The notes under the pieces are model-generated. The model worked only from the letters and a program-made list of their open reading frames with translations. It had not been told where the DNA came from and searched no databases. The translations under genes and the position numbers were made by a program. DNA of 64,000 bases, from positions 682,001 to 746,000 of the forward strand of contig NZ_AP024903.1 in assembly GCF_024347095.1 (NCBI RefSeq). Reading direction: 5' to 3'. Shown here piece by piece: positions 30,058 through 39,620 of this stretch (its first letter is position 1; the number at the start of each line of letters is the position of its first letter). Source of the stretch: Vibrio rhizosphaerae. GTDB taxonomy: Bacteria > Pseudomonadota > Gammaproteobacteria > Enterobacterales > Vibrionaceae.

Positions 30058-32049
30058 ATGACTAAAATGTTAAAAAGTCGTTTTGGGAGAGTCGGGCCGA
30101 TTACATCGTTTATGAACGGTTTTTGGGGGAGAGTACTGCCGGTTTTACTTGGGGTGGTTATCGGCAATGGGTATGTACCGTGTGGTTTGGCACAAAGTGA
30201 TTTAACTCTGGATCAACAACGTCAGCTTTACGAGCGTGCTCAGCTCTGGTTGGATCAACAAGATGTGCAAAAATACCATCGTATCCGTGACCAACTACTT
30301 GATTATCCTTTAACACCTTACCTCGACTATCGTTCTATTTTAGTCAACATTGGTGATAAACCCCCTTTGGTTATCAAAAATTTTATTGATAGTCATCGTA
30401 ATTTCCCGTTTGCCGGACGTATCAGTGCACCTTATTTAGATGCGCTCGCGCAGAAGAAAAAGTGGTCAGTGTTACTGACTTATCAAAAATCCATTCCCAA
30501 TCAAGAAAAATATCGCTGCTATTACTACACCGCGATGTGGCATACCGGTAGAAAAAATGAAGCTTATCAAGGGGCTGAGTCACTGTGGTTGAGTGGCAAT
30601 AGTGTCTCTGATGCGTGTGATTTTCTGTTTTCTCAGTGGCGTAAAACGCCGCTTTTTACTGACCGACAAATCATTGACCGAATGTTTCTCGCCTTTGAGC
30701 AGCGAAGTTTCTCTCTGATGCAGTATCTGAGTCGACAGTTGAAAACGGAGCAGGCACAGGCGCAGCGGTTGATTGATATTTATCGCGATCCGAAGCGAGT
30801 CCTGACTTTGATGAATCGCGATGTATTCAGTGAGGATGATGCTAAAACGGTCGTGCTTGGTTTGAAAAAATGGGCAGCAGAGAAGCCGATTGCCGTGTAT
30901 TCGCTGATCGCACAGCATCAGTTATCGTTGTTGAGTTCTGAAGAACTGAACCATCTGGCTCTCTATGTTGCCAGCCAATTGCTGGATGAAACATCGGTAT
31001 CGGGGATCACCGAATGGCGTGATCAAGTGATTGCCGCAAGTGGGGATGCACCGTTAATTGAACAGCGTATTCGTCAGGAAATCCGGCGTGGAGATTGGCA
31101 GCGTATTCATCGTTGGATTCGCTATTTACCTGAATCGCAACAACAGTTACCCGGATGGCAATTCTGGCTCGGTCGGAGCGAAATCGAATTGGGCAATGAA
31201 GCGGAAGGGATCAATAAATTAGCAGCGCTTACCGAATTGCGCAGTTTTTATGGGGTGGCGGCATCTGAAATGCTGCAACAACCCTTTGTTTACCGAACCA
31301 GTACCCTGAGTTATAACCCTGATTTGATTGAGCCTTATAAGCAGGCATTGACGCGGATTGAGGAATTGATTGAGCGGGGGAAACTAGCGGCTTCTAAAAG
31401 TGAGTGGCGTTGGTTATTGCAACGAGTGTCGGTCGAAGAGCGGGCGATGTTGGCACGTTATGCGGCGACAGCGCATTGGTATCATTTGGCTGTAGTGGCT
31501 GCGATACAGGCTAAGCTATGGGCAAATCTGGATCTGCGATTTCCCAGAGCGTATCTGAAATGGTTTGAATTTTTTGGCAATAAAAACAAGGTTGATCCGA
31601 TCTCATTGATGTCTTTAGCAAGGCAGGAAAGTGCGATGGACATTGAAGCGCATTCCCCGGTGGGCGCAAAGGGGCTGATGCAAATTATGCCATCTACGGC
31701 TCGGCATGTTGCCAAGAAATACCAACTGCAATATCACAGTGCCCGTGATTTGTTTAATGTGGAAAAAAACATTGAACTGGGCAGCCAATACCTTCATGAG
31801 TTGTTGACGCGATATGACGGCAACCGGATTCTGGCTTTTGCTGCCTATAATGCCGGGCCGTACCGGGTTGATCAGTGGCTGAAAGATTCGGATGGTGAGT
31901 TGGATGTCTATCGGTTTATTGAATCGATTCCTTTCCACGAAACCAGAGGATATGTACAAAATGTCCTGATGTTCGAAAACTATTACCGTTATTTGATGGG
32001 CATCGAAGGCGATTTTTTACAGCACATCGAAGTGGAGACAAAATATTGA
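30058..32049 (+). CDS. slt: Soluble lytic murein transglycosylase Slt
   Basis: Periplasmic enzyme that cleaves peptidoglycan to 1,6-anhydro products, which are the substrates of the NagZ/AnmK/MurQ route encoded 8 kb upstream. The 663-aa protein has an N-terminal signal region (hydrophobic core VLPVLLGVVIGNG, processed near GLAQ), a long superhelical U/L domain and a C-terminal lysozyme-like domain with the catalytic Glu in LARQESAMD, then SPVGAKGLMQIMPSTA and AYNAGPYRV. ATG at 30058 has AGGAAAAAC upstream; ATG at 30046 has none. trpR follows closely, as in E. coli. Confidence 0.95.
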   Translation: MTKMLKSRFGRVGPITSFMNGFWGRVLPVLLGVVIGNGYVPCGLAQSDLTLDQQRQLYERAQLWLDQQDVQKYHRIRDQLLDYPLTPYLDYRSILVNIGDKPPLVIKNFIDSHRNFPFAGRISAPYLDALAQKKKWSVLLTYQKSIPNQEKYRCYYYTAMWHTGRKNEAYQGAESLWLSGNSVSDACDFLFSQWRKTPLFTDRQIIDRMFLAFEQRSFSLMQYLSRQLKTEQAQAQRLIDIYRDPKRVLTLMNRDVFSEDDAKTVVLGLKKWAAEKPIAVYSLIAQHQLSLLSSEELNHLALYVASQLLDETSVSGITEWRDQVIAASGDAPLIEQRIRQEIRRGDWQRIHRWIRYLPESQQQLPGWQFWLGRSEIELGNEAEGINKLAALTELRSFYGVAASEMLQQPFVYRTSTLSYNPDLIEPYKQALTRIEELIERGKLAASKSEWRWLLQRVSVEERAMLARYAATAHWYHLAVVAAIQAKLWANLDLRFPRAYLKWFEFFGNKNKVDPISLMSLARQESAMDIEAHSPVGAKGLMQIMPSTARHVAKKYQLQYHSARDLFNVEKNIELGSQYLHELLTRYDGNRILAFAAYNAGPYRVDQWLKDSDGELDVYRFIESIPFHETRGYVQNVLMFENYYRYLMGIEGDFLQHIEVETKY

Positions 32050-32108
32050 TTCCATTGAGCGATAAAACCACTACAATGAATGATGTGTATCAATCAACGA
32101 GTACAGTC

Positions 32109-32408
32109 ATGTTACAGCAACCAAAATTTACTGACTGGCAGTCTTTATTGGAACTGCTGAGAGAAGCATCAGAACAAGATCATCTGGCCATGTTGTTGAC
32201 GATGATGATGACTTCAGATGAGCGGGAAGCGTTGGTTTCCAGAATCAATATATTTTATGAGTTACTCAAAGGTGATCTGTCTCAGCGGCAAATTAGTCAA
32301 ATGCTGGGGGTTGGGGTCGCGACAATTACCCGAGGTTCAAACGAACTGAAAGCATGTTCCGAAGATAATAAAGCAGCCTTGATTGGACTGCTGGTTGACA
32401 AGAATTAA
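32109..32408 (+). CDS. trpR: Trp operon repressor TrpR
   Basis: Tryptophan-dependent repressor of the trp operon and related genes. The core is highly conserved: MTSDEREALVSRINI, LLKGDLSQRQISQMLGVG and the recognition helix VATITRGSNELK. Start is uncertain. ATG at 32109 (99 aa) has a partial ribosome site; ATG at 32076 (110 aa) is closer to the E. coli length; TTG at 32046 would overlap the slt stop. I see no clear trp operator (GTACTAGTTAACTAGTAC type) in front. Confidence 0.93.
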   Translation: MLQQPKFTDWQSLLELLREASEQDHLAMLLTMMMTSDEREALVSRINIFYELLKGDLSQRQISQMLGVGVATITRGSNELKACSEDNKAALIGLLVDKN

Positions 32409-32418
32409 CCCTCCGTTG

Positions 32419-32473
32419 AATCAAGCCGATTGATATTGATTACCTGATTGAGTGCGTCCCAATCGGCTTGATT
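32419..32473. repeat. 13-bp inverted repeat between trpR and fumC
   Basis: AATCAAGCCGATT (32419-32431) and AATCGGCTTGATT (32461-32473) are perfect inverted copies 29 nt apart, in the gap between the convergent trpR and fumC. There is no T run of note, so it may be a factor-dependent or low-strength terminator, or an mRNA 3'-end stabiliser. Confidence 0.65.
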
Positions 32474-32497
32474 TCTGCTCTGTATTATTTTGAAAGA

Positions 32498-33880
32498 TTA
32501 ACCGATCCCCCCTTGGGTTAGCTTTTGCGGGTCGAGTAATTTTTCCAGCTCTTCCCGGCTGAGATCCGTTTCTTCAAGTGCGACATCGAGGATCGCCCGA
32601 TGTTGTTGATAAGCTTGCTTGGCGATTTTGGCTGCTTTCATGTAGCCGATGACTGGGTTGAGAGCTGTGACTAAAATCGGATTTTTCGCTAAGGCGATAT
32701 CGAGGTTATCCTGACGGACCGTGAATGTTGCAATGGCTTTATCAGCCAGTGCTGTGGCACTGTTACTCAGGAGTTCAATGCTTTCCAAAATATTATGTGC
32801 AATAACCGGTAACATGACATTGAGCTGGAAATTACCGGCCTGTCCTGCGATGGTAATCGTTGCATCATTACCGATGACTTGTGCGGCTGCCATCGCGGTT
32901 GCTTCCGGAATCACCGGGTTAACTTTACCGGGCATGATTGAAGAGCCGGGTTGCAGTGCCTGCAATTCAATTTCCCCTAATCCAGCCAGCGGACCGGAAT
33001 TCATCCAGCGGAGGTCATTGGAAATTTTCATCAGCGCTACCGCGGTTGTTTTTAACTGGCCTGATAACGCCACAATGGCATCTTGACTACTGAGATTGAA
33101 AAAGAAGTTCTCGCTGCTGGTGAACTGAATCCCGGTTTTCTGAGATAAGTGTTCCACAAAGGCTGCTGCAAAACGAGGATCTGCATTGATGCCTGTTCCC
33201 ACCGCTGTACCGCCTTGCCCTAACGCTTTGACGGACATCAGGCTGTGCTTAATGCCCGCCATTGCATGTTGAATTTGATAGGACCAGCCGCTGAGTTCCT
33301 GCGCAAATGTCACGGGCATGGCATCCATTAAGTGGGTACGCCCCGTTTTGACGCAATGACCAATTTCTGTACTTTTATGATCAAGGGTTTTAATCAGATG
33401 GCTCAATGCAGGGAGCAACTGTTGTTCGATCGAGAGTGTACTACTGATTTGAATGGCGGTCGGGACAACATCGTTACTGCTTTGTCCCATATTGACATGA
33501 TCGTTTGGATGAATCGGAGTCCCGAGAGTTTGGGAAGCCAGTGTTGCAATAACTTCATTGGCATTCATGTTTGAGCTGGTACCGGAACCGGTTTGAAAAA
33601 TATCGATAGGGAACTGTTCTAAGTGCTGCCCGTCAATAATTTGTTGTGATGCAAGGCAGATTGCATTGGCAATTTCATCCTCTAGCAGGCCTAATTGAAT
33701 ATTGGTGTGTGCGGCGGCCTGTTTGATATAAGCCAAAGCCTGAATAAAGCCGCGAGGCATTGGTCGTTGACTGATGGAGAAATTATTCACCGCGCGTTGT
33801 GTTTGTGCCTGATAAAGAGCATCCGCAGGAACCAGCACTTCTCCCATACTATCGGTTTCTGTTCTGAATGTTTGTTTCAT
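32498..33880 (-). CDS. fumC: Class II fumarase FumC
   Basis: Iron-free fumarate hydratase of the TCA cycle. The 460-aa protein has the family signature GSSIMPGKVNPV near residue 315, GSGTSSNMNANEVIA near 100, MGQSSNDVVPTA and the catalytic GRTHLMDAMPVTFAQE region. Because it contains no Fe-S cluster it replaces class I fumarases under iron limitation or oxidative stress. It lies 17 nt downstream of a small gene headed by a Fur box, so iron starvation should induce it. Confidence 0.97.
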   Translation of the reverse strand: MKQTFRTETDSMGEVLVPADALYQAQTQRAVNNFSISQRPMPRGFIQALAYIKQAAAHTNIQLGLLEDEIANAICLASQQIIDGQHLEQFPIDIFQTGSGTSSNMNANEVIATLASQTLGTPIHPNDHVNMGQSSNDVVPTAIQISSTLSIEQQLLPALSHLIKTLDHKSTEIGHCVKTGRTHLMDAMPVTFAQELSGWSYQIQHAMAGIKHSLMSVKALGQGGTAVGTGINADPRFAAAFVEHLSQKTGIQFTSSENFFFNLSSQDAIVALSGQLKTTAVALMKISNDLRWMNSGPLAGLGEIELQALQPGSSIMPGKVNPVIPEATAMAAAQVIGNDATITIAGQAGNFQLNVMLPVIAHNILESIELLSNSATALADKAIATFTVRQDNLDIALAKNPILVTALNPVIGYMKAAKIAKQAYQQHRAILDVALEETDLSREELEKLLDPQKLTQGGIG

Positions 33881-33897
33881 GAGTGCGCTCCTATATG

Positions 33898-34281
33898 TTA
33901 TTCATCGAGTATGGTCTGAATACTTCTTACCTGTTGTTGTAATGCCATCAGTTTGACATCACCGTCCTTTAACTGACGATAATAGCGTTTGAGTGTGAGT
34001 AGTGGGATATGAATCGAATCAAGGCAGATTCGGCGGAAAATTCGGCTGTAGATAGGGTCTTGAATTGCGTCAAGAAGATGAAAAAATATCCGCCGGAGAA
34101 ACAATTCATGGAGGAGGCCGTTTTCATGATGCGTTTCGGGACGATACAGCGACGCAAGCAGCAGCCCACTCTGAATATATTCCTGAATGATTTCAGGTTC
34201 AAAGCCAGTCGGCTGGTGGTGTTGAATAAACCGATCCTGAGCTTTGAAAAAAGTGCTATATAAGATCTCTTCTTGATACAT
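33898..34281 (-). CDS. Fur-controlled small protein preceding fumC (FagA-like by context)
   Basis: A helical 127-aa protein with no motif I can name, no signal peptide and no membrane span; rich in aromatic residues and arginine (for example FLRRIFFHLLDAIQD). It precedes fumC by 17 nt and is preceded by a perfect Fur box. Known: Pseudomonas aeruginosa has a fagA-fumC-orfX-sodA operon under Fur, where FagA is a small protein of unknown function. I infer the same role by position; I could not compare the sequences. ATG at 34281 (GAGG 5 nt upstream) is favoured over GTG at 34287. Confidence 0.7.
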   Translation of the reverse strand: MYQEEILYSTFFKAQDRFIQHHQPTGFEPEIIQEYIQSGLLLASLYRPETHHENGLLHELFLRRIFFHLLDAIQDPIYSRIFRRICLDSIHIPLLTLKRYYRQLKDGDVKLMALQQQVRSIQTILDE

Positions 34282-34298
34282 AGCCACCTCACAGTATA

Positions 34299-34315
34299 AT
34301 GATAATTATTATCAT
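34299..34315. promoter_or_regulatory. Fur box
   Basis: ATGATAAT-T-ATTATCAT is a perfect 17-bp palindrome that fits the Fur 7-1-7 model (TGATAATNATTATCA). It overlaps the promoter region (minus-strand TATACT at 34292-34297) and lies 18 nt from the start codon of the fagA-like gene. Confidence 0.88.
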
Positions 34316-34355
34316 CTTAATCTGTTGGATGCAAGTGAATGCATTCAGGCGTGGT

Positions 34356-34901
34356 TCAATTCTGAGTAAGAGTCAAGTTATCAGGATAAAGTGTCGGATT
34401 GGCGAAAGGAACAAGCGCCAGAATCAAAGCCTGATGATAAACAGAGCTGCGGGTCAGACGATGGTTGGTGAGTAAGCCGATAGCACCGCCTTGCTGTTTG
34501 ATGTTCGTTGTCTGAAACAGGTCGTCCATAATACTGCCAAGCTCGTTTTCGGTATTTAATTGTGTGACGACTTCGGGGGGAAGCGGCAGACTTGCAGAAC
34601 GTGATTCACCTCTTTTTTGCCCCGACTCCACCACCATCCAAGCGTAAGTAAATTGACCTTCTACACCGGCTTCCAGACCAACATAGAAATCAGCATCCGG
34701 TACTTGTTTCCGGGCATTGGCCACACGATTCAGGGCGCCTAAATGAGTTTCTGAATCGCTCATCGGCTGATCGGCGACGTGACTGGGGACGGAGATCCCG
34801 ATCACTTCTGCCTGAAGGGTCGGGAATACTTCCTGAAAAGCATTCTCTACGGCTTTAATTTTAACCGGATTGAGCGATGCAATAATAATTCGGTTCATCA
34901 T
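34356..34901 (-). CDS. yjjX: Inosine/xanthosine triphosphatase YjjX
   Basis: House-cleaning phosphatase that hydrolyses ITP and XTP, protecting nucleic acids from deaminated purines. The 181-aa protein shows the family start IIIASLNPVKIKAVENAF, the SDSETHLGALNRVANAR block and FYVGLEAGVEG. The start ATG overlaps the stop of mbaA by 4 nt (ATGA), so it is translated in coupling with mbaA. In E. coli yjjX is next to trpR; here fumC and the Fur-controlled gene lie between. Confidence 0.93.
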   Translation of the reverse strand: MMNRIIIASLNPVKIKAVENAFQEVFPTLQAEVIGISVPSHVADQPMSDSETHLGALNRVANARKQVPDADFYVGLEAGVEGQFTYAWMVVESGQKRGESRSASLPLPPEVVTQLNTENELGSIMDDLFQTTNIKQQGGAIGLLTNHRLTRSSVYHQALILALVPFANPTLYPDNLTLTQN

Positions 34902-37222
34902 GGTGTTCCTTTTGATTGTTCAGCAAGGGTTGTCAGCTCTTTGATTGATAGGGGTTTACCGAAATAATATCCCTGTAAATAATCACATTGGTATTCCTGT
35001 AACCATTGATACATACTTTCTGTTTCGATCCCCTCAGCCGTGACTTCCATATTCTGAGAGTGGCACAGGTCAATCAATGGCTTCACTACCTGATGTTTTT
35101 GAGTGTTAATTAAAGTATCAAGAAATTGGCGATCTAATTTTATCTTTTGTACCGGATATTGAACCAACTGAGCAATCGATGAGTATCCGGAGCCAAAGTC
35201 ATCGATCGTCAGACCAAATCCGAGTTTCGATAATTCGTGTAATAAGGGAAAGCTCTGAGATTCGGCTGCAAACGTTTCGGTAATTTCAAACTCTACCAAA
35301 TCGACCGGAATCTGATAAGAGGTCGCAAGGGTTTCGATATATTCTGCCAGTTGTAGGGAGTTCAGTTCTGCCGATGACAGATTGATTGCGATTTTTTTCG
35401 GTTCATCCTCAATGGCTTGTAACATGGCGAATTCTTCAAATGCTTTATGGATCACCCAGCGGTCAATTTCACCGAATAATCCGGTTTGCTCTGCAATAGG
35501 AATGAACTCGTCAGGAGAAATTTCACCTAACTGAAGTGATTCCCAGCGCAACAATACTTCATATCCGTTAATGGTTTTTTCAGAACTGGTGAAATAGGGT
35601 TGATAAACCAAACTGAACTCATGATCGAAAGAACCGTTTCTAAGCGCCCGCTCGATGTTTGCCCGGCGCTGGACAATTTTATCCAGTGCTTTTGAGTAGT
35701 GTGCAATCTGGTTTTTGCCGGCATTTTTTGCCTGATACATCGCGGTATCCGCATTGGAAAGGAGTTTCTCAATATGTTGGCCATCTTCAGGAAAGGTCGC
35801 AATTCCGATACTGGCAGTAATCGGAAAATGTCCGATGGGGGAATGCGTCCGGTTTTTGATGGGGGCTAATAATTTTTGAGCAAACTGATCGACGATGTCG
35901 CGGTGTTGAGGTGAGGCGTGCAGAAGAATGGCAAATTCATCTCCGGAAAGCCGGGCGGCCAGACAATATACGTCATGAGTCTGGTTAAAGTGTTGGCACA
36001 GTGCTTTGATATGATTAGCAAAATTAATCAGCAGTGAATCCCCGATTTGATGCCCGTATTTATCATTAACATATTTAAAGTTGTCTAAATCAATATAGAG
36101 TGCCCAGACTGATGAGTGAGCCTGAGAAAGAATGGCTTTAGCATGGCGTTGAAACTGATGGCGGTTGGCCAGATTGGTGAGATGATCGTTCTCTGCTAAT
36201 AATTTCGTTTGCTGATAAGTTTTTTCTAATTCGGTATACATCACATAAAAGCGAGAGGATAAGCGTCCGATTTCATCATTACTCGACAAAACTTCAATAT
36301 TTTTGCGTTTATTATTTTCAACTTCCTGCAATTGATGATCCAGCCGGGTGATTGGGTTAATCACATGTCTGTACAGCAAGAGCAATAATAAGATCACGGT
36401 AAAAAATGCCGAGATATTAAATGCTAAGATTAACTCTTTTTGAATGGCATTCAGTTGTTGGTCGAGGATCAACGGTGCCGGGTCCAGCGTCGCGAACCAG
36501 CCGGGCTGAAGTTCAACGGTCTGGATCAGATCTTCTTTGATGGCTGCTTTATTTTCAGTCGGTCGATGTGTAAAAAAGATAGTTGTCTGATTGGTGTACT
36601 CGAGGCTTTTTTTCAGGTGATTGAAACGATCAAGGGTTGCGTAGACAAGCACGAAAAAGATTTCATTCTGGTTATAACTTAGTGGGGTTTGTAGGGTTTT
36701 TGTATCTAACACATCATAACGAATTAGGACGCCTTCTCCTGATGAGTTTTCAGTGTAGCCGATATAAGTTGGTTTTTTGGTTCGCTGGTAAACTTGCTCA
36801 GTATATTTTAGAAGTTTGGGATCCATCTGGGCAAAAGGATCATGACTCCTGTCGACATAGTAAAGAACCTTGTGCTGACTGTCTAAAATCGATAATGCAA
36901 CAAACTGTTGTTGCTTGGGTTGAAGTGCGTAAATGGTACCATTGAGGTTATCCACCAATTCAAGTTCCCGAAATGGATTCTGTTCATGATGAACATAGTG
37001 ACGAATAATATCGCTTTTTGCCAATGTATAGGCGTAACTACTAACCAGAGTATTTGTCTGACGATAATAGCCCGCCAATTTTTCCATATTGAGCTGTAGA
37101 TAACTATCGGTCCGTTTGATAAGCGCATCTCTTTGCGTAACATAAATAATGTAACTCGATGCAGCTGCACTCAATAAAATAACGGGTGCGATGAGTAATA
37201 ATATTCTATGGCTGAGCTTCAT
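34898..37222 (-). CDS. mbaA: Polyamine-responsive GGDEF/EAL membrane protein MbaA
   Basis: Controls cyclic di-GMP and biofilm formation; in V. cholerae it is steered by the periplasmic polyamine binder NspS. The 774-aa protein has a membrane span at about 8-27, a periplasmic sensor region, a second span at about 264-288, a HAMP-like stretch, a GGDEF domain with SGDEF at about 424-428, and an EAL domain with EVLLRW near 553, then NLSSAEL, EITETF and DDFGSGYS. The phosphodiesterase residues look complete; the SGDEF variant keeps the DEF core. It overlaps nspS by 17 nt. Confidence 0.93.
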   Translation of the reverse strand: MKLSHRILLLIAPVILLSAAASSYIIYVTQRDALIKRTDSYLQLNMEKLAGYYRQTNTLVSSYAYTLAKSDIIRHYVHHEQNPFRELELVDNLNGTIYALQPKQQQFVALSILDSQHKVLYYVDRSHDPFAQMDPKLLKYTEQVYQRTKKPTYIGYTENSSGEGVLIRYDVLDTKTLQTPLSYNQNEIFFVLVYATLDRFNHLKKSLEYTNQTTIFFTHRPTENKAAIKEDLIQTVELQPGWFATLDPAPLILDQQLNAIQKELILAFNISAFFTVILLLLLLYRHVINPITRLDHQLQEVENNKRKNIEVLSSNDEIGRLSSRFYVMYTELEKTYQQTKLLAENDHLTNLANRHQFQRHAKAILSQAHSSVWALYIDLDNFKYVNDKYGHQIGDSLLINFANHIKALCQHFNQTHDVYCLAARLSGDEFAILLHASPQHRDIVDQFAQKLLAPIKNRTHSPIGHFPITASIGIATFPEDGQHIEKLLSNADTAMYQAKNAGKNQIAHYSKALDKIVQRRANIERALRNGSFDHEFSLVYQPYFTSSEKTINGYEVLLRWESLQLGEISPDEFIPIAEQTGLFGEIDRWVIHKAFEEFAMLQAIEDEPKKIAINLSSAELNSLQLAEYIETLATSYQIPVDLVEFEITETFAAESQSFPLLHELSKLGFGLTIDDFGSGYSSIAQLVQYPVQKIKLDRQFLDTLINTQKHQVVKPLIDLCHSQNMEVTAEGIETESMYQWLQEYQCDYLQGYYFGKPLSIKELTTLAEQSKGTP

Positions 37223-38255
37223 ACTGATTCATTAAACTATTGATGATTTTGGACCGAATATTTAAATTCAAGGGTGAAAGTTCTGTATCCATGATGATGT
37301 TCTGTCTGTTTCCGATGGGGGGAAAAATACTCTCATCATGAATAAAGCTGGCAGGAAGTCGTTTGAGTGCTGCCTGATTAGGCGTTGCAGCTCCGATATC
37401 CAGCGCATTTTGAGCGGCGATGTCTGGTCGCATCAGATAATTCAGAAAATCTTTGGCTGCCTTTTTATTTTCTGAATTACTATTAATAGCCATACAATCT
37501 ACCCAGATGAATATGGGACCGTCAGGTGTGATAAATTTCCAGTTGTTCGTGTGAAAATAGCGGTTCAGTGAATATTGATCGCCGCTATATCCTAATGCCA
37601 TGTATAGGTTGTCATTATCTTGGTGGCTTCTCACATAACTGAGTGCATATTCATAAGTGATGATATTGGCGTTGAAACGTTCCATGGCATGATAAGCGGC
37701 TCTCAATTCAGATAAAGAATCGGTTATCGGGGATAATCCCTGTGAGTATAGGAAAGGTAATAAGGTTTCGATACTGTCTTGTATCATGCCGATATGTCCT
37801 TTGACTGTCGGCGGTGGATTCATGAATTCAGACCACGTTCTCGGCGGTGAAGGGACTTTATTTGCTCGATAGACAATCCCTACGCTTCCCCAAAAATAAG
37901 GAACCGCATGCGTCCCGCAAACTTGATTCCAACGAGGATCGATATACTGACGGTTTTCTAATGATGACAAATCTTCAAACGCATCCTGACGGGCAAAAAT
38001 CTGGGCAGAAACATTGTCCAGAACAATAATATCAAAAGGAAGCTGAAAACTTTTCAGCATGAGAAGACTACGTTCATCATCATTATCGAAATGAAATAGA
38101 TGTAAAGGGATATTAAAATATTTATCCCATTCCGAGGTGACATGTTTGGATAATGTATCTTCCCACAGATAAATATTCAGTTCTGAGGCAGTCGCTGTTA
38201 AAGGAAAAGCAGCAAAGGTAAGCATCAGTATTCTAGCCAGTATTTTAATGATCAT
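37206..38255 (-). CDS. nspS: Periplasmic norspermidine/spermidine sensor NspS
   Basis: PotD-like solute-binding protein that does not transport but signals polyamine binding to MbaA. The 349-aa precursor has a signal peptide (cleavage near TATASELN) and a type II periplasmic binding fold with LNIYLWEDT at the mature N-terminus, HFDNDDERSLLMLKSFQLPF, PYFWGSVGI and IWVDCMAINS. No permease or ATPase gene is adjacent, which supports a sensory role. It is first in the nspS-mbaA-yjjX run. Confidence 0.93.
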   Translation of the reverse strand: MIIKILARILMLTFAAFPLTATASELNIYLWEDTLSKHVTSEWDKYFNIPLHLFHFDNDDERSLLMLKSFQLPFDIIVLDNVSAQIFARQDAFEDLSSLENRQYIDPRWNQVCGTHAVPYFWGSVGIVYRANKVPSPPRTWSEFMNPPPTVKGHIGMIQDSIETLLPFLYSQGLSPITDSLSELRAAYHAMERFNANIITYEYALSYVRSHQDNDNLYMALGYSGDQYSLNRYFHTNNWKFITPDGPIFIWVDCMAINSNSENKKAAKDFLNYLMRPDIAAQNALDIGAATPNQAALKRLPASFIHDESIFPPIGNRQNIIMDTELSPLNLNIRSKIINSLMNQYEAQP

Positions 38256-38428
38256 TTATATGTTCGAACCTGACGTATGCCGATCCTACAGATGAGGTAG
38301 GTGCTATTTGCTACTTTATCCTGTATCTCAGCGAACAATACAACAAAAACTACGGTTGGGTGAGGGGATTCATTCTATGTTGTCGATGCCGTATTGTCAG
38401 CCTTATCACAGTGAAAATCGTTAATTTT

Positions 38429-39604
38429 TCAATATTGATCCACCCGTGTCGGTTTTACATTTTCAATGGGGTAACATCCCAGCACTTTGAGGAATTTGGT
38501 TAAGTGAGTCAGTTCTTCCAAAGCTTTCTGCATCTCAGGCGAGGCTAAATGTGCCGCTAAGTCAACATAGAACATCTCTTCCCAGGGATTGCCCATAACG
38601 GGTCTCGACTCTAGCTTAGTCATATTGATACCTAATTTTTGCAATACCTGAAGTGTTGAAACTAAAGCCCCGGCTTCTTGGGAGGTTGCCATAATCAGTG
38701 TGGTTTTGGCTGGGATCTGTAAGGACACTTCGACTGGTTTGCGAGCCACAATAATGAAGCGGGTATAGTTTTCGGTTTGATTCGCAATATTGGTTTTGAT
38801 GGGTTGCAATCCATACAGCTTGCCACTGGAAGCATTACCGATTGCCACAGCATCATGACGGTTCATCGCTTTGACTTTCTGCATAGCATCTGCAGTGCTG
38901 ATACAAGATTCGAGAGTTGCATGGCGCATATACCCTAAAAACTCGCTACACTGCTGTAGTGGTTGTGGATGGGAGTAAAGGACCCGAATCTCTTCCAGTG
39001 GTATATCTTGTGTGGCTAACAAGCAATGCTCTATCGGTAAGGTTAGTTCCCCGACGATGTGTAATGTTGTGCGCTGAAGCAAATCATAGACTTCGTTGAT
39101 GGAGCCCGAGCTGGTATTTTCTATCGGTAATACACCGTAATCTGCATGTCCGGATTCGACCGCTTTGGTAACATCTTTGAATTGTTCGCTATTCATCTCA
39201 ATCAGTTCGACATTTTTTCGACTGAAATATTCACGGGTCGCCAAATGTGAATAGGAGCCTTTCGCGCCGAGAAAAGCGACGCGGGATGTTGGTTTTCTGT
39301 GGACCGGGTTGGCTAAACTCTGTAAATAGTTTTGTTGCAATAATACGGAATCTTCGATGATGGTATAGAACACTTTAGTGATATAAGGGGCATCTAACTG
39401 GTATTTTTCTTTGCCATTATTAATCAGTTTAACCAGTAACTGTTGTTCTCTGTCGGCATCGCGCACGGGTTTTGCGGTTTCTACTTTGCTTTTGGCAACT
39501 TCAATGCTCAATTTCCGGCGTTCGGAGAGTAATTGAAGTAACTGATCGTCTAACTCGTTCAGTCTTAAGCGAATATCCTGCAAAGAGTACTTCTGAGACG
39601 TCAT
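38429..39604 (-). CDS. pheA: Chorismate mutase/prephenate dehydratase PheA
   Basis: Makes phenylpyruvate from chorismate, for phenylalanine. The 391-aa protein has an AroQ mutase domain (about 1-95, LRLNELDDQLLQLLSERRKL), a prephenate dehydratase domain with VAFLGAKGSYSHLA and ENTSSGSINEVYD, and a C-terminal ACT domain with KLESRP, the phenylalanine-binding signature. An upstream promoter and a terminator-like hairpin (39621-39647) suggest attenuation. The start ATG at 39604 has ATGAGGATATATT before it. Confidence 0.97.
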   Translation of the reverse strand: MTSQKYSLQDIRLRLNELDDQLLQLLSERRKLSIEVAKSKVETAKPVRDADREQQLLVKLINNGKEKYQLDAPYITKVFYTIIEDSVLLQQNYLQSLANPVHRKPTSRVAFLGAKGSYSHLATREYFSRKNVELIEMNSEQFKDVTKAVESGHADYGVLPIENTSSGSINEVYDLLQRTTLHIVGELTLPIEHCLLATQDIPLEEIRVLYSHPQPLQQCSEFLGYMRHATLESCISTADAMQKVKAMNRHDAVAIGNASSGKLYGLQPIKTNIANQTENYTRFIIVARKPVEVSLQIPAKTTLIMATSQEAGALVSTLQVLQKLGINMTKLESRPVMGNPWEEMFYVDLAAHLASPEMQKALEELTHLTKFLKVLGCYPIENVKPTRVDQY

Positions 39605-39620
39605 AATATATCCTCATAAG

